Positions 36,847-46,676 of a stretch of 64,000 nt of DNA are shown in pieces. The position numbers were made by a program, and so were the translations under genes. Numbering within the stretch: the stretch's first letter is position 1; each line of letters opens with the position of its first letter. The stretch comes from Oscillatoria princeps RMCB-10 (GTDB lineage Bacteria; Cyanobacteriota; Cyanobacteriia; Cyanobacteriales; Oscillatoriaceae), in NCBI GenBank assembly GCA_019359235.1, contig JAHHHT010000016.1, positions 1 through 64,000 on the forward strand. The letters are read 5' to 3'. The notes below the pieces were generated by a model. The model did no database searches. It worked only from the letters and a program-made list of their open reading frames with translations, and had not been told where the DNA came from.

Positions 36847-38409
36847 TCAGTAAGCGCCAGCCCGCCGGATATCCTCCAACATTTCCAAATGTTTCCCCAC
36901 CGGCACTATAGTATTCGCCGCCATCATCCCGCTAGCCGCAACCGCCGGCACGCCAATCCCCGGAAACGTCCCGTCGCCGCAGCACAGCAACCCTTCTAGC
37001 GGCGTTCCCGGTCCTGGAAACAAACCCGCGCCTGCCGGAATTGCCGGTCCGTAAGACCCCCGGTGCCGGCGCAAAAACCGCTCGTGCGTCAGCGGCGTTC
37101 CCACCAGCGTCAGCTCGCACCGGCTGCGAATATCCGGCACAATCCGCTCCAGCGCCCGCCACATCACTTCCGCCCGCTCTTCCTTCAACTTGGCATACGC
37201 CTGACTGCGCCGGTCCAGCCCCTCCCACAGCGCGTAAGGTTCAGTCGCCGGCGTGTAAACGTGAATCCCGTGCTTTCCTGCCGGTGCCAGGGACGGGTCC
37301 AGCAGGGACGGAATGGACACCGCCACCACATTTTGCTCTGCCGTCACCCCTTTTTCCCAGTCATTAACAATAATGTGATGGCAGGCGATATCTTCCGGCA
37401 AACCTTGGGCGTCAATCCCCAAGTGCAGGTGCATGAAACTGTCGCATGCCGGTGTCGCCTGCCTTTCTTCCCGAAACCTTTGTGGCACAGACCCTTCCGG
37501 CAGCAGCTTCAGCGTGTCCCAAACCGACGCATTCGACACCACCGCCCGCCGCGCCCGGATTTCCTTCCCGCCCCGCAGGCGCACCCCAACCGCGCGGCTC
37601 CCAGATACCAGCACTTCTTCTGCATGAGCGCTCAGCGCCAGCTCGCCGCCGTGTCTCTGCAAACCGCGCACCAGGGCGTCAACAATTGCGCCACTTCCCC
37701 CCAGGGGATAGTCGAGCTTGACGCCGGGGCGGTACCACTCGGCAAACATAAAAGCCATTTCAGCGGCGCTAGTTCCATTTGCCGGCAGTCCCGAGAGCAG
37801 GAAACACAGCAAGTCAAGCCAGTTGCGGACAAACGGATCTTTAACAGCATTATCTGCAATCCGGCTGAACGGTCCGCTCAGCATCGGGAAGCTAGCCGCG
37901 TGCGGCAGCAGCGCCGGCACGAACTTGCCTACCGTCAGGACAGCCCCCCAGTCGAAGCGCCCCGCTGCCGGTGGGAGTGCGGTTGCGGCTTTGGCTATTG
38001 GTTCCATCACCCGCTGCAGCTCGCGCCATTCCGCCACAGCCTGTTTCCCCCGCAGCCTTTCGAGCACCTCACAAAACTGGTCCGCACCCACAGCAGTGTT
38101 GAAATTCGCTTCCGGCAGCCAGCACCCCCAAGTGTCGTAAGTGGCGCACGGCACTTTTTCCCCAATGGCGTCCAGGACGTGCCGCAAGGGGTTGGAGGAG
38201 GGGCTGTAGGACAGTCCGGAATAGAGGGAAGGGCCAGAGTCAAAGATATATCCGCTGCGCTCAAAAGCGTGCGCCGCCCCACCGGCAGCCGAGTGGCTCT
38301 CGCAGACCGTCACTTCCAAGCCGTACCGCGCCAGCAGGGCGGCGCAGCTCAACCCGCCAATCCCGCTGCCAATTACCACTACATCTGTTGCGCTTGAAAG
38401 TGCGGCCAT
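36847..38409 (-). CDS. Carotenoid isomerase-like FAD-dependent oxidoreductase
   Basis: A 520-residue flavoprotein of the phytoene desaturase/CRTISO/retinol-saturase superfamily. The dinucleotide-binding motif VVVIGSGIGGLSCAALLARYG (split here for length) lies at residues 10-30, followed by SHSAAGGAAHAFERSGYIFDSG. The PLGGSGAIVDALVRGLQRHGG stretch, the RRAVVSNASVWDT motif and the C-terminal LLCCGDGTFPGIGVPAVAASGMMAAN flavin-binding segment are characteristic. It differs from the canonical CrtH N-terminus, so the substrate is uncertain: isomerisation or saturation of a carotenoid or other isoprenoid. It is probably membrane-associated without a transmembrane helix. Confidence 0.85.
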   Translation of the reverse strand: MAALSSATDVVVIGSGIGGLSCAALLARYGLEVTVCESHSAAGGAAHAFERSGYIFDSGPSLYSGLSYSPSSNPLRHVLDAIGEKVPCATYDTWGCWLPEANFNTAVGADQFCEVLERLRGKQAVAEWRELQRVMEPIAKAATALPPAAGRFDWGAVLTVGKFVPALLPHAASFPMLSGPFSRIADNAVKDPFVRNWLDLLCFLLSGLPANGTSAAEMAFMFAEWYRPGVKLDYPLGGSGAIVDALVRGLQRHGGELALSAHAEEVLVSGSRAVGVRLRGGKEIRARRAVVSNASVWDTLKLLPEGSVPQRFREERQATPACDSFMHLHLGIDAQGLPEDIACHHIIVNDWEKGVTAEQNVVAVSIPSLLDPSLAPAGKHGIHVYTPATEPYALWEGLDRRSQAYAKLKEERAEVMWRALERIVPDIRSRCELTLVGTPLTHERFLRRHRGSYGPAIPAGAGLFPGPGTPLEGLLCCGDGTFPGIGVPAVAASGMMAANTIVPVGKHLEMLEDIRRAGAY

Positions 38410-38624
38410 TGCCGGTTTCTGATGTTTTGTGACTGACGGACTTGCCTATTTTACAGCTGTCTTGTCTGTTTTGGCAATAGGGTGGGGCGGAGGTGAGGAC
38501 CCCATCAACCCTCAAAATCCCCCAAAATCCCCCAATCCCCCAATCCCGGCTCCCCTCCCCCCAATCTCAGATTGCCAATTGCCAATTGCCGGCACCCCGA
38601 AACCGCCCCAAACCGCAGCCGGTC
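38410..38624. other. Upstream region of the oxidoreductase gene
   Basis: Contains C-rich simple sequence (CCCCAAAATCCCCC type, 38515-38560); the only upstream DNA before the 394-bp repeats begin. Confidence 0.4.
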
Positions 38625-39560
38625 GCACAACCTCATTACTTTGTACTGCGATAGCGCAGCACAAAATACTGCGACTGTACCAACACGGTATAAAATGGCA
38701 CCGGCTTGTGATATTCTAAAAAGTGTATTGTGGGTGTTTTTGTGCCAAAACGCGATTTAGCCCAAAATCCAGCCAGAGAGGGAAACCCGCAAACCGCACC
38801 GGCACTAGCTTGCAGCCATTTTACCGGAAAATCCTGCCCCGCGCCTGCCGGGCGACCGGCCCCGAAAAAAAAGCGCAATTAATTAGTCGGACACCGAACC
38901 TTTAAGGTCGTGTGCGGGTAGGGATTACCGAACCAAAAGAGCGGATTTTGGCCAATTTTAGGCCATTTTACCTTAAGAAAATCTTAAGTCAACCGTGCAC
39001 CGGCATTTGGAGATTGCAGCACAACCTCATCACACTGTACGGCGATAGCGCAGCACAAAATACTGCGACTGTACCAACACGGTATAAAATGGCACCGGCT
39101 TGTGATATTCTAAAAAGTGTATTGTGGGTGTTTTTGTGCCAAAACGCGATTTAGCCCAAAATCCAGCCAGAGAGGGAAACCCGCAAACCGCACCGGCACT
39201 AGCTTGCAGCCATTTTACCGGAAAATCCTGCCCCGCGCCTGCCGGGCGACCGGCCCCGAAAAAAAGCGCAATTAATTAGTCGGACACCGAACCTTTAAGG
39301 TCGTGTGCGGGTAGGGATTACCGAACCAAAACAGCGGATTTTGGCCAATTTTAGGCCATTTTACCTTAAGAAAATCTTAAGTCAACCGTGCACCGGCATT
39401 TGAAAGATTGCAGCACAAGCGCATTACTTTGTGCTGCGGTTGTAGCGCGAGCCGGTGCTGCTGCTGTCAGTACAGGTATAAAATTGCACCGGCTTGCGGT
39501 ATACTCAAAGAGTAGGTTGGGGGAGTATTGCCAAAATGCCAGTATGGCCCATAAACCCCC
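38625..39560. repeat. 394-bp tandem duplication plus a diverged third copy
   Basis: Copy A (38625-39018) and copy B (39019-39412) are almost identical over 394 bp. Copy C begins at 39413, keeping the period, but is diverged and recognisable only for about 150 bp. Each starts with GCACAA(C/G)C(C/G)CATTAC-like sequence, then has TATAAAAT followed by (T/G)GCACCGGCTTG, a possible promoter. Copies A and B contain CTTAAG-AAAAT-CTTAAG and A-rich runs. Short ORFs repeat identically in A and B but end at the same stop, and no protein family is recognised. Confidence 0.85.
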
Positions 39561-39760
39561 TGGGGGCGAAATTGGCTTTTCCCTCACCGGCACATTGGGT
39601 GCGGGCGCTTGCCGGAAACTCCCGCTCTGTGCCGGTGGTGCCCCATCCGGGCGAGTTGCGGACGATTCACTCGGATGCCGATTTGTTTTGTTGCGGTTTG
39701 GTGCGGGAAGTCGAACTGCCGGATGTGGGGAGAGCCGGTGGCTTCGGGAAAGGATTTTAG
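39536..39760 (+). CDS. Doubtful short ORF following repeat copy C
   Basis: A 74-codon frame MPVWPINPLGAKLAFPSPAH... ending at 39760. It starts where copy C aligns with the TGCCAAAAC position of copies A and B, in which the ATG is ACG. It may be a degraded gene whose 5' region was tandemly copied, or non-coding. No family is recognised. Confidence 0.25.
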   Translation: MPVWPINPLGAKLAFPSPAHWVRALAGNSRSVPVVPHPGELRTIHSDADLFCCGLVREVELPDVGRAGGFGKGF

Positions 39761-39999
39761 ATTGCGCGGTTGATTGCTCATTATAAAGGCGATGCCGGTT
39801 GAGGCTGTACCGGCTGCTGTGCCGATTTGCTGTTGGAGCTTTTGGTCTGCTTGTCGTTTGAAAGGGGGCGGTGCCTCCAGACCGGCATTCCCTGACTCCG
39901 CCTGGGAACGAGCGGACGACCGGAAGGGCTTTCCTGCCGTTTTTTCAATCCAAAATCCTTGCATCCAAAATCCAAAATCAAGAGCTGCTCCGCTCGCTC

Positions 40000-40737
40000 T
40001 TATCCCGGAAATTTAGCGTGCAGGTCGAACCAGCCATCTTGCATGGGATTTAAATCCGGCTTATGCCAATAAGCGTCAATCTCCTTCGCAATCTCCTCAC
40101 AGCTTTTCCACTCCCCTTCAGTCTCTTCCCCAAACAGTCCGCTAGCGCCCAGCTCAAAGGAGTGGTCGGTATAGCTCCCCTCCCGAGGGGGGGAAGGACA
40201 TTTCATCTGCGGAACAGTTGCCTGATTTATAAATTTAAATCGGTCGTATCCCAAGCCGCGCAAGCTCTCAAGGATGCCCTCACTGCCACCTTCAACAGAG
40301 ACATACCGGGGGCGCTCTTGGAAGGAGTAAAGCGTGTGAACCGCCTCCAACTCTTTCCCTTCAATGTCAACTTTGAGATAGTAGGGAATGCCAACTTCTT
40401 TTAAAATTGTTTCGAGCTTGGTGCAGCTCACCCAGATTTCGTGATAAGCGCCGCCTCGCATCCCCCTTTCTGGAACAAAGGAACTCCACTCGCTTATCGT
40501 GTGATTCAGATAAAAGGGAAAATAGCCTTCTTCTGTCCCAATCCCCACGTTTAATATCTGCAACTGTCCGCTTTCAATATAGCAGGCTAATCTCGGGCTA
40601 GCTTCTCCGACCGCCAAGGGGTTGGCTTCGACAGCCACAACGTTAAATCCCTTTTTTAAATAGAACTCTGTATCTTGCCCCACATGCATTCCGACATCAA
40701 CTATCAAGCGGTCGTTATAGCCTAAACTCACACTCAC
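40000..40737 (-). CDS. FkbM-family methyltransferase
   Basis: A 245-residue SAM-dependent O-methyltransferase of the FkbM type. Motif I reads LIVDVGMHVGQDTEFYLKKG, followed by VVAVEANP. Later, TISEWSSF, a CTKLETILKEVG stretch and the diagnostic YYLKVDIEGKELEAV are present. A C-terminal extension of about 70 residues (HSFELGASGLFGEE ... DLHAKFPG) follows. The acceptor is unknown; FkbM enzymes act on polyketides, glycans and other metabolites. It is cytosolic. No neighbouring sugar or polyketide genes give context. It lies downstream of a 340-bp spacer and reads away from the Crp-type regulator gene. Confidence 0.85.
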   Translation of the reverse strand: MSVSLGYNDRLIVDVGMHVGQDTEFYLKKGFNVVAVEANPLAVGEASPRLACYIESGQLQILNVGIGTEEGYFPFYLNHTISEWSSFVPERGMRGGAYHEIWVSCTKLETILKEVGIPYYLKVDIEGKELEAVHTLYSFQERPRYVSVEGGSEGILESLRGLGYDRFKFINQATVPQMKCPSPPREGSYTDHSFELGASGLFGEETEGEWKSCEEIAKEIDAYWHKPDLNPMQDGWFDLHAKFPG

Positions 40738-41080
40738 TCCTCACTCTCGCCATCCGGTTAACAGTTATAGCAGATGCCGGTAACTTGAGAGGTTGCCAGC
40801 GGACAACGGTCAGAACTAGCTTACTGTAACGTTTCACCTTTAAGAAAGTAGCACAATTTTCCTAGCTTATCTGTAAAGTTAATTAAAGTTAACACGGCTG
40901 GCGCTTGTCCGCGATGGCGGTTTCTCCCCTGGGGGCTGTCTGAGATTCTGGGATAGTGAACCGCCAAGAGGAAAGAGAGGGAGAGAAAAATTGGTTGCGG
41001 GCGATTGACCAGCCATGATCGGGAGGGGTGGGGCGGGAGCTGTTGTGGGGTGTGACCCCAGAGGCGAGCTCCCGGTCGCT
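40738..41080. other. Spacer without a gene
   Basis: AT-rich portion 40840-40895 (TTTAAGAAAGTAGC, GTTAATTAAAGTTAAC palindrome) lies upstream of the FkbM gene and may hold its promoter. Confidence 0.4.
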
Positions 41081-41671
41081 TCAAATTTCGTAATGCCAGA
41101 AGGGCTGCCGGTCGGGAACGAGGACAAAGCTGCGGCGCTGCCGGCAAATAATGCCCTGTTTCTCGAAAGCGCTCAGCATCCGGGTGACAGTGACTCGGTT
41201 GGAGCCAATCATTTCGGCGATTTCTTGATGCGTCAGGCGCAGGTCAATCAGCTGTCCTTGCTCCACTTGCCGGCCAAATCGCTTGGACAGCCAAGTTAAC
41301 AGTCGCAGGAGCGAGGCGTCAATCGGTTTGCACTGCCGCATTTCCAAGAACTCTCCCAGCTGCTGGGTGTGGCGGATCAGCGCCTCCGCGACTTCCGGGC
41401 ATGTCCCCACCGGCAGCAGGCTAGCCCCGACTCGGGTCAGGCATTCTATTTGATAGGGTTGGGCTTTCGACAGCAGTGCGCCAACCACATCCTCCGGTCC
41501 CCACAGCCCGAGGGAAATAACTGTGCCGTCTTCGCTCCAGGTCAGAGCCCGAACCGTGCCGGTTTCAATTTTCCAGAGTTCGTCCCGCCGCAAGGGCAGC
41601 AGGCAGCGGCGCTCAAACGTATATCGCCTCAGGTTGGGAGGGTGAGTCGGCGGGAAAGGAGAAAGCATCAT
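41081..41671 (-). CDS. Crp/Fnr-family transcriptional regulator
   Basis: A 196-residue regulator. The N-terminal two-thirds is a short cyclic-nucleotide-binding-like beta-roll (LLPLRRDELWKIETGTVRALT, SLGLWGPEDVVG). The C-terminal winged helix contains LTHQEIAEMIGSNRVTVTRMLSAFEKQG (about 148-175), the standard HTH_CRP recognition region. No Fnr-type Cys cluster is present, so an Fe-S sensor is unlikely; the effector is unknown. The start has a CAGGAG ribosome-binding site 10 bases upstream. It is divergently transcribed from an Rrf2 gene and next to cysK, so a part in sulfur regulation (as for cyanobacterial CysR, also in this family) is possible but is inference. Confidence 0.9.
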   Translation of the reverse strand: MMLSPFPPTHPPNLRRYTFERRCLLPLRRDELWKIETGTVRALTWSEDGTVISLGLWGPEDVVGALLSKAQPYQIECLTRVGASLLPVGTCPEVAEALIRHTQQLGEFLEMRQCKPIDASLLRLLTWLSKRFGRQVEQGQLIDLRLTHQEIAEMIGSNRVTVTRMLSAFEKQGIICRQRRSFVLVPDRQPFWHYEI

Positions 41672-41845
41672 AGTGGCTCCTGCGACCTTAATCTACGGTA
41701 ACTCGGTCGATATACAGTATGATAAGTGGAGCGACGATATTAGCACGGCTTGCCGCGAAAAGCAAGAGGGGGCGAAAATTTTGCGGAATCGCCGCCCAAA
41801 GGAGCCCCCGCGCCAAAATACTAAAAATCTATCGATGAACCGTAG

Positions 41846-41851
41846 TATAAT
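41846..41851 (+). promoter_or_regulatory. Candidate -10 box for the Rrf2 gene
   Basis: Consensus TATAAT 36 bases upstream of the ATG at 41888; no good -35 box at the usual spacing. On the other strand of this 216-bp divergent spacer, the odd palindrome ATACAGTAT (41713-41721) is a possible operator. Confidence 0.4.
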
Positions 41852-41887
41852 GTAAAAATCGACGTTGGCTATGGGAGGGTGGGTCTG

Positions 41888-42331
41888 ATGGAACTGTCTT
41901 GTAAGGTGAAGTACGCTCTGGTGGCGCTGCTGGAACTCGCCAGCCACCACGAGCGGGGAATGCCCCTGCAAATCAGCCAGATTGCTGCCAACCAGGAAAT
42001 GCCCGACCGCTACCTGGAGCAGCTGCTGACGGCGCTGCGTCGCGGCGGGTTTGTGCGCAGCCAGCGCGGGGCTAAAGGCGGTTATTTATTGGCCAAGCCA
42101 CCCTGGCAGATTACGCTGCGGGAGGTGATCGCCTGCCTGGAAGGGTCGCAAAGCCAGGAAAAAAACGAGCAGCCAGAGGACTCAGCACCGACACCGGAGA
42201 GTTTCGTAATTCAGGAAGTCTGGCAGGAAGCGGCTCTGGCGGCTAGGGCAGTTTTGCAGCGCTACACCCTGCAGGACCTGTGCCAAAAACGGGACGACCG
42301 GCAGCGTGTGAGTACAATGTATTACATATAA
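41888..42331 (+). CDS. Rrf2-family regulator, CymR-like
   Basis: A 147-residue winged-helix regulator. MELSCKVKYALVALLELA, IAANQEMPDRYLEQLLTALRRGGFVRSQRGAKGGYLLAKPP and ITLREVIACLEG follow the Rrf2 pattern. The three closely spaced cysteines that bind the cluster in IscR and NsrR are missing, so it is of the cluster-free type like CymR, the cysteine-metabolism repressor of Firmicutes. The next gene on the same strand is cysK, and CymR works in complex with CysK, so control of sulfur genes through such a complex is an attractive inference. ATG 41888 has GGGAGGGTGGG just upstream; a GTG nine bases earlier is less likely. Confidence 0.9.
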   Translation: MELSCKVKYALVALLELASHHERGMPLQISQIAANQEMPDRYLEQLLTALRRGGFVRSQRGAKGGYLLAKPPWQITLREVIACLEGSQSQEKNEQPEDSAPTPESFVIQEVWQEAALAARAVLQRYTLQDLCQKRDDRQRVSTMYYI

Positions 42332-42363
42332 GCCAGCCGGCTCGCATCCTCGGATAATCGTTA

Positions 42364-42504
42364 AGAGAGTGTTTGTAAAGAAAAGTGAGGGCTTTCAGAA
42401 ACCGGGTTTCTTGGCCTAAAAGCCGAAGCTATGAGTTCCCCCAGCAAGAGAAACCCGGTTTCTCACCGACTGCGAACTTAACAATTACTTTATAAACAGT
42501 CTCT
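42364..42504. mobile_element. Complete MITE with GAGACTGTTTATAAAG-type ends
   Basis: Left end AGAGAGTGTTTGTAAAG, right end CTTTATAAACAGTCTCT: imperfect terminal inverted repeats about 141 bp apart. The interior has the two arms CAGAAACCGGGTTTCTT (42396-42412) and AGAGAAACCCGGTTTCTC (42447-42464). It lies in the upstream region of cysK, 35 bp from its start. Confidence 0.75.
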
Positions 42505-42539
42505 AACTGAAAACTCAAACTATCAAGCTAAAAACTCTT

Positions 42540-43502
42540 ATGCGGATTGCGCGTGATGTTACAGAACTGATTGGGCGCACGCCTCTGGTTCAGCTGAATC
42601 GGATTCCCCAAGCGGAAGGGTGCGTGGCGAGGATTGCCGTGAAGCTCGAAGGAATGAACCCGGCGTCTTCTGTGAAAGATCGGATTGGCGTCAGCATGAT
42701 TCAGGCAGCTGAAGAGGCGGGGCTGATTCAGCCCGGAAAAACGACGATCGTCGAGCCAACTTCCGGAAACACCGGCATTGCTTTGGCGATGGTAGCGGCG
42801 GCGAAAGGCTACCGCTTAATACTGACCATGCCCGACACCATGAGTCAAGAACGGCGGGCGATGCTGAAAGCCTATGGCGCTCAGCTGGAATTAACTGCCG
42901 GGATTGAAGGGATGAGGGGGGCGATTCGCCGCGCCGAAGAAATTGTCGCCACAACGGCTAATGCCTTTATGCCGCAGCAGTTCCAAAACCCCGCCAATCC
43001 CCAAATTCACCGGCATTCCACAGCGGAAGAAATCTGGGAGGATACGGATGGCGAGGTGGATATCCTAGTGGCTGGGGTTGGCACCGGCGGGACGATTACC
43101 GGCATCGCAGAAGCCATCAAGCCCCGCAAACCGAGCTTTCAAGTCGTTGCTGTCGAACCGGCTAGCAGTGCGGTGCTATCCGGGGGAGAAGCCGGCGCTC
43201 ACAAAATCCAGGGAATCGGCGCGGGATTCATCCCCAAAGTCTTGCGCGCAGATTTGATTGATGAGATAATTGGCGTTAGCGATCAGGAATCGATAGCACT
43301 GGGTCGCCGTCTGGCGCGAGAAGAGGGATTGCTCTCCGGCATTTCCTCCGGCGCGGCTTTAGCGGCTGCTATTAAAGTGGGCAAACGTCCGGAAAATGCC
43401 GGTCGGCTGATTGTGATGATACAGCCGAGTTATGGCGAGCGCTACCTGAGCACGCCGATGTTTAAAGATATCGAACAAGCAGAAGCTGCGGCTGTCCGCT
43501 GA
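42540..43502 (+). CDS. cysK: Cysteine synthase (O-acetylserine sulfhydrylase)
   Basis: A 320-residue PLP enzyme making cysteine from O-acetylserine and sulfide. The PLP lysine lies in [12 protein letters not shown] (near residue 46). [11 protein letters not shown] binds the substrate carboxylate, VGTGGTITG the PLP phosphate, and [12 protein letters not shown] is the C-terminal PLP-ring site. Length is typical of the CysK branch, and the N-terminus [15 protein letters not shown] matches. It follows the Rrf2 gene by 208 bp, a gap largely filled by a MITE that may carry or disrupt promoter sequence. Serine for the pathway would come through serA. Confidence 0.95.
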   Translation: MRIARDVTELIGRTPLVQLNRIPQAEGCVARIAVKLEGMNPASSVKDRIGVSMIQAAEEAGLIQPGKTTIVEPTSGNTGIALAMVAAAKGYRLILTMPDTMSQERRAMLKAYGAQLELTAGIEGMRGAIRRAEEIVATTANAFMPQQFQNPANPQIHRHSTAEEIWEDTDGEVDILVAGVGTGGTITGIAEAIKPRKPSFQVVAVEPASSAVLSGGEAGAHKIQGIGAGFIPKVLRADLIDEIIGVSDQESIALGRRLAREEGLLSGISSGAALAAAIKVGKRPENAGRLIVMIQPSYGERYLSTPMFKDIEQAEAAAVR

Positions 43503-43840
43503 AGAATGCCGGTGGGATGGGGAGGGTTTCTTCGCGCTGCGCCCAAACTCCCGCAGGGGCGGGTTCGCCCGCAATACCTGCAACCTAACTAACAATTGAT
43601 AAACCCGCCCCCACCCCACCCAACCCCACCCCCACATCCCTGTAGGGGCGGGTTCGCCCGAAAATACGATCCTGAGGCGCGAATCAGTGAAGGGTAAGAC
43701 CCCTCACTGCCTTCTGGAACACCTCATATATCATATCCGGTCAATTGACAGCAACCAATTTCCCCATTTCTCTTCCTTGGCGTCTACCCTGCGGGAAGCC
43801 ACTGGCGCGTCTATGGCGTCTTGGCGGTCCCACACAACCA
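43503..43840. repeat. Spacer with two GGGGCGGGTTCGCCC palindromes
   Basis: Copies at about 43554-43570 and 43643-43660, the second as GTAGGGGCGGGTTCGCCCG. Between them is C-rich CCCACCCCACCC. No gene; these separate converging cysK and metX. Confidence 0.65.
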
Positions 43841-44953
43841 TCACAGCCAAGGGCTGCGATTCTTAAATCTGGGAACTGCCGGCAGCTGCTGAGTGCGAGA
43901 CTTGACGAGTTGCTTGCGAAATGATACAATCATATCGCTGACCGTTTCCATGTCAATTAAAAAAGCATCGTGACCGTCAGGGGAGTGCAAAGTCCGGAAC
44001 ACAGAGTTGGGGATGAAATGGGCAATCTCTTCCTGTTCTTCCGGCGGATAGAGCACGTCTGAGTCAATCGCAACCACAAGCGCCGGTTGGGAGATGCTGC
44101 GCAGGGCGGATTCGTAATCCCCCCGCCCGCGCCCCAAGTCGTGGGAGTCCATTGCTTTGGTGAGGGTGATGTAGCTGTTGGCGTCAAACCGGCTGACCAG
44201 CTTTTCGCCGTGATGGTGCAAGTAGCTGGCAATTTGCCACCGGCCATCTTCGCGAGTTTGCCGGCTGAATTTCTTCTCGAAACTCGCCCGACTGCGGTAA
44301 GTGCTGATCGCCATCATCCGTGCGGCACCCAAACCGGCAGCCGGTGGGCGGTCGATGGTATAGAAGCCTCCGCGCCAGTTGGGGTCAGCATAAATGGCCT
44401 GTCTCTGCGCCTCCGAAATCCCGATGCACCACGCGGAGTGATACCCGGGTGCGGCGATAACCACAATGGAGTCCGCCAGTTCCGGATAGAGCAGCGCCCA
44501 TTCCAACACCTGCATGCCGCCAAGGGAGCCGCCGATAACCATTTTCAAACGCTGAATTTCCAGCGCCCGCACCAGCGCCGCCTGCAGGCGCACCATATCG
44601 CGGATGGTAATCGCGGGAAAATCGGGCCCATAGGGGCAGCCGGTGGCGGGGTTGACAGAGGCCGGACCCGTGGTGCCGTAGCAGCTCCCCAAAATGTTGC
44701 TGCAGATAATAAAATCGGTTTCGGGATCGAGGGCAGAACCTGCACCAAACAGAGGCTCCCACCAGCTGTCCGCATCCGCACTGCCGGTCAGGGCGTGACA
44801 GACCAGCACCGCATTGTCGCCGGCGGGGTTCAAGTTCCCCCAGGTGCGGTAGCCGATTTGAGCGCCGGTGAGAACTTTTCCCGACTCCAGCAACAGCGGT
44901 TCAGAAAGTTCGTAATACTCTGTTTCCGGGGAAATAAACCAGTTATAGTTCAT
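43841..44953 (-). CDS. metX: Homoserine O-acetyltransferase
   Basis: A 370-residue alpha/beta-fold acyltransferase that activates homoserine with an acyl-CoA. The N-terminus YELSEPLLLESGKVLTGAQIGYRTWG, then VLVCHALTGSADA, and ICSNILGSCYGTTGPASVNP are hallmarks. The nucleophile elbow VIGGSLGGMQVLEWA carries the catalytic Ser, with Asp in IDSDVLYPP and His in HSPDGHDAFL. Whether acetyl or succinyl is used cannot be settled by eye. The partner enzyme metY lies upstream on the same strand (170 bp apart, with an AGAAACC palindrome between), so the two form a direct-sulfhydrylation methionine route. Confidence 0.95.
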   Translation of the reverse strand: MNYNWFISPETEYYELSEPLLLESGKVLTGAQIGYRTWGNLNPAGDNAVLVCHALTGSADADSWWEPLFGAGSALDPETDFIICSNILGSCYGTTGPASVNPATGCPYGPDFPAITIRDMVRLQAALVRALEIQRLKMVIGGSLGGMQVLEWALLYPELADSIVVIAAPGYHSAWCIGISEAQRQAIYADPNWRGGFYTIDRPPAAGLGAARMMAISTYRSRASFEKKFSRQTREDGRWQIASYLHHHGEKLVSRFDANSYITLTKAMDSHDLGRGRGDYESALRSISQPALVVAIDSDVLYPPEEQEEIAHFIPNSVFRTLHSPDGHDAFLIDMETVSDMIVSFRKQLVKSRTQQLPAVPRFKNRSPWL

Positions 44954-45002
44954 AGATTTATCGTGCGAAGGTTCGTCGTATCCTTGACCCTGCTGGGGTT
45001 TT

Positions 45003-45034
45003 AAAACCGGGTTTCTTTAAGAAACCCGGTTTTT
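45003..45034. repeat. AGAAACCGGGTTTCT palindrome between metY and metX
   Basis: AAAACCGGGTTTCTTTAAGAAACCCGGTTTT: a 15-bp stem in an otherwise co-directional gene pair; could attenuate or stabilise the transcript. Confidence 0.75.
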
Positions 45035-45123
45035 GGCTTATGGTGCGGGCTCAGCGAGCCGGTGTCCCAGCTGTTTTCTTCCCCCCGCACTCCCCCTTGA
45101 TGCTGTCGCCTTCGGGCTAGTCG

Positions 45124-46479
<1,356 letters not shown>

Positions 46480-46538
46480 TCAGGCAGTTAGGTAGGCCAA
46501 CTTCCCACGTCTTCTGGCCGTTCCAGACTCTTGGAAAG

Positions 46539-46544
46539 ATTATA
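46539..46544 (-). promoter_or_regulatory. Candidate -10 box of metY
   Basis: TATAAT on the minus strand within GGTGTATAATC; -35 match is weak. It would give a leader of about 100 nt. Confidence 0.35.
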
Positions 46545-46676
46545 CACCTAAATCTGCTGAGATAAACTGTATTTTCTGTGAGCGGAGTGTAACAAAATAT
46601 GTCGCAGGTGCGGTGGGTTGCGCTCTTTGCGCAACCGGCACTGCAGCGATCGCCGGGGAGCGACAAACAGGGAATG

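Noticed and set aside
37063..38397. 444-codon plus-strand ORF
   Set aside because: Lies wholly antisense to the FAD oxidoreductase gene; the opposite frame has clear flavoprotein motifs and this one has composition typical of a shadow in GC-rich DNA.
44087..45004. 305-codon plus-strand ORF
   Set aside because: Antisense to metX; no recognisable domain.
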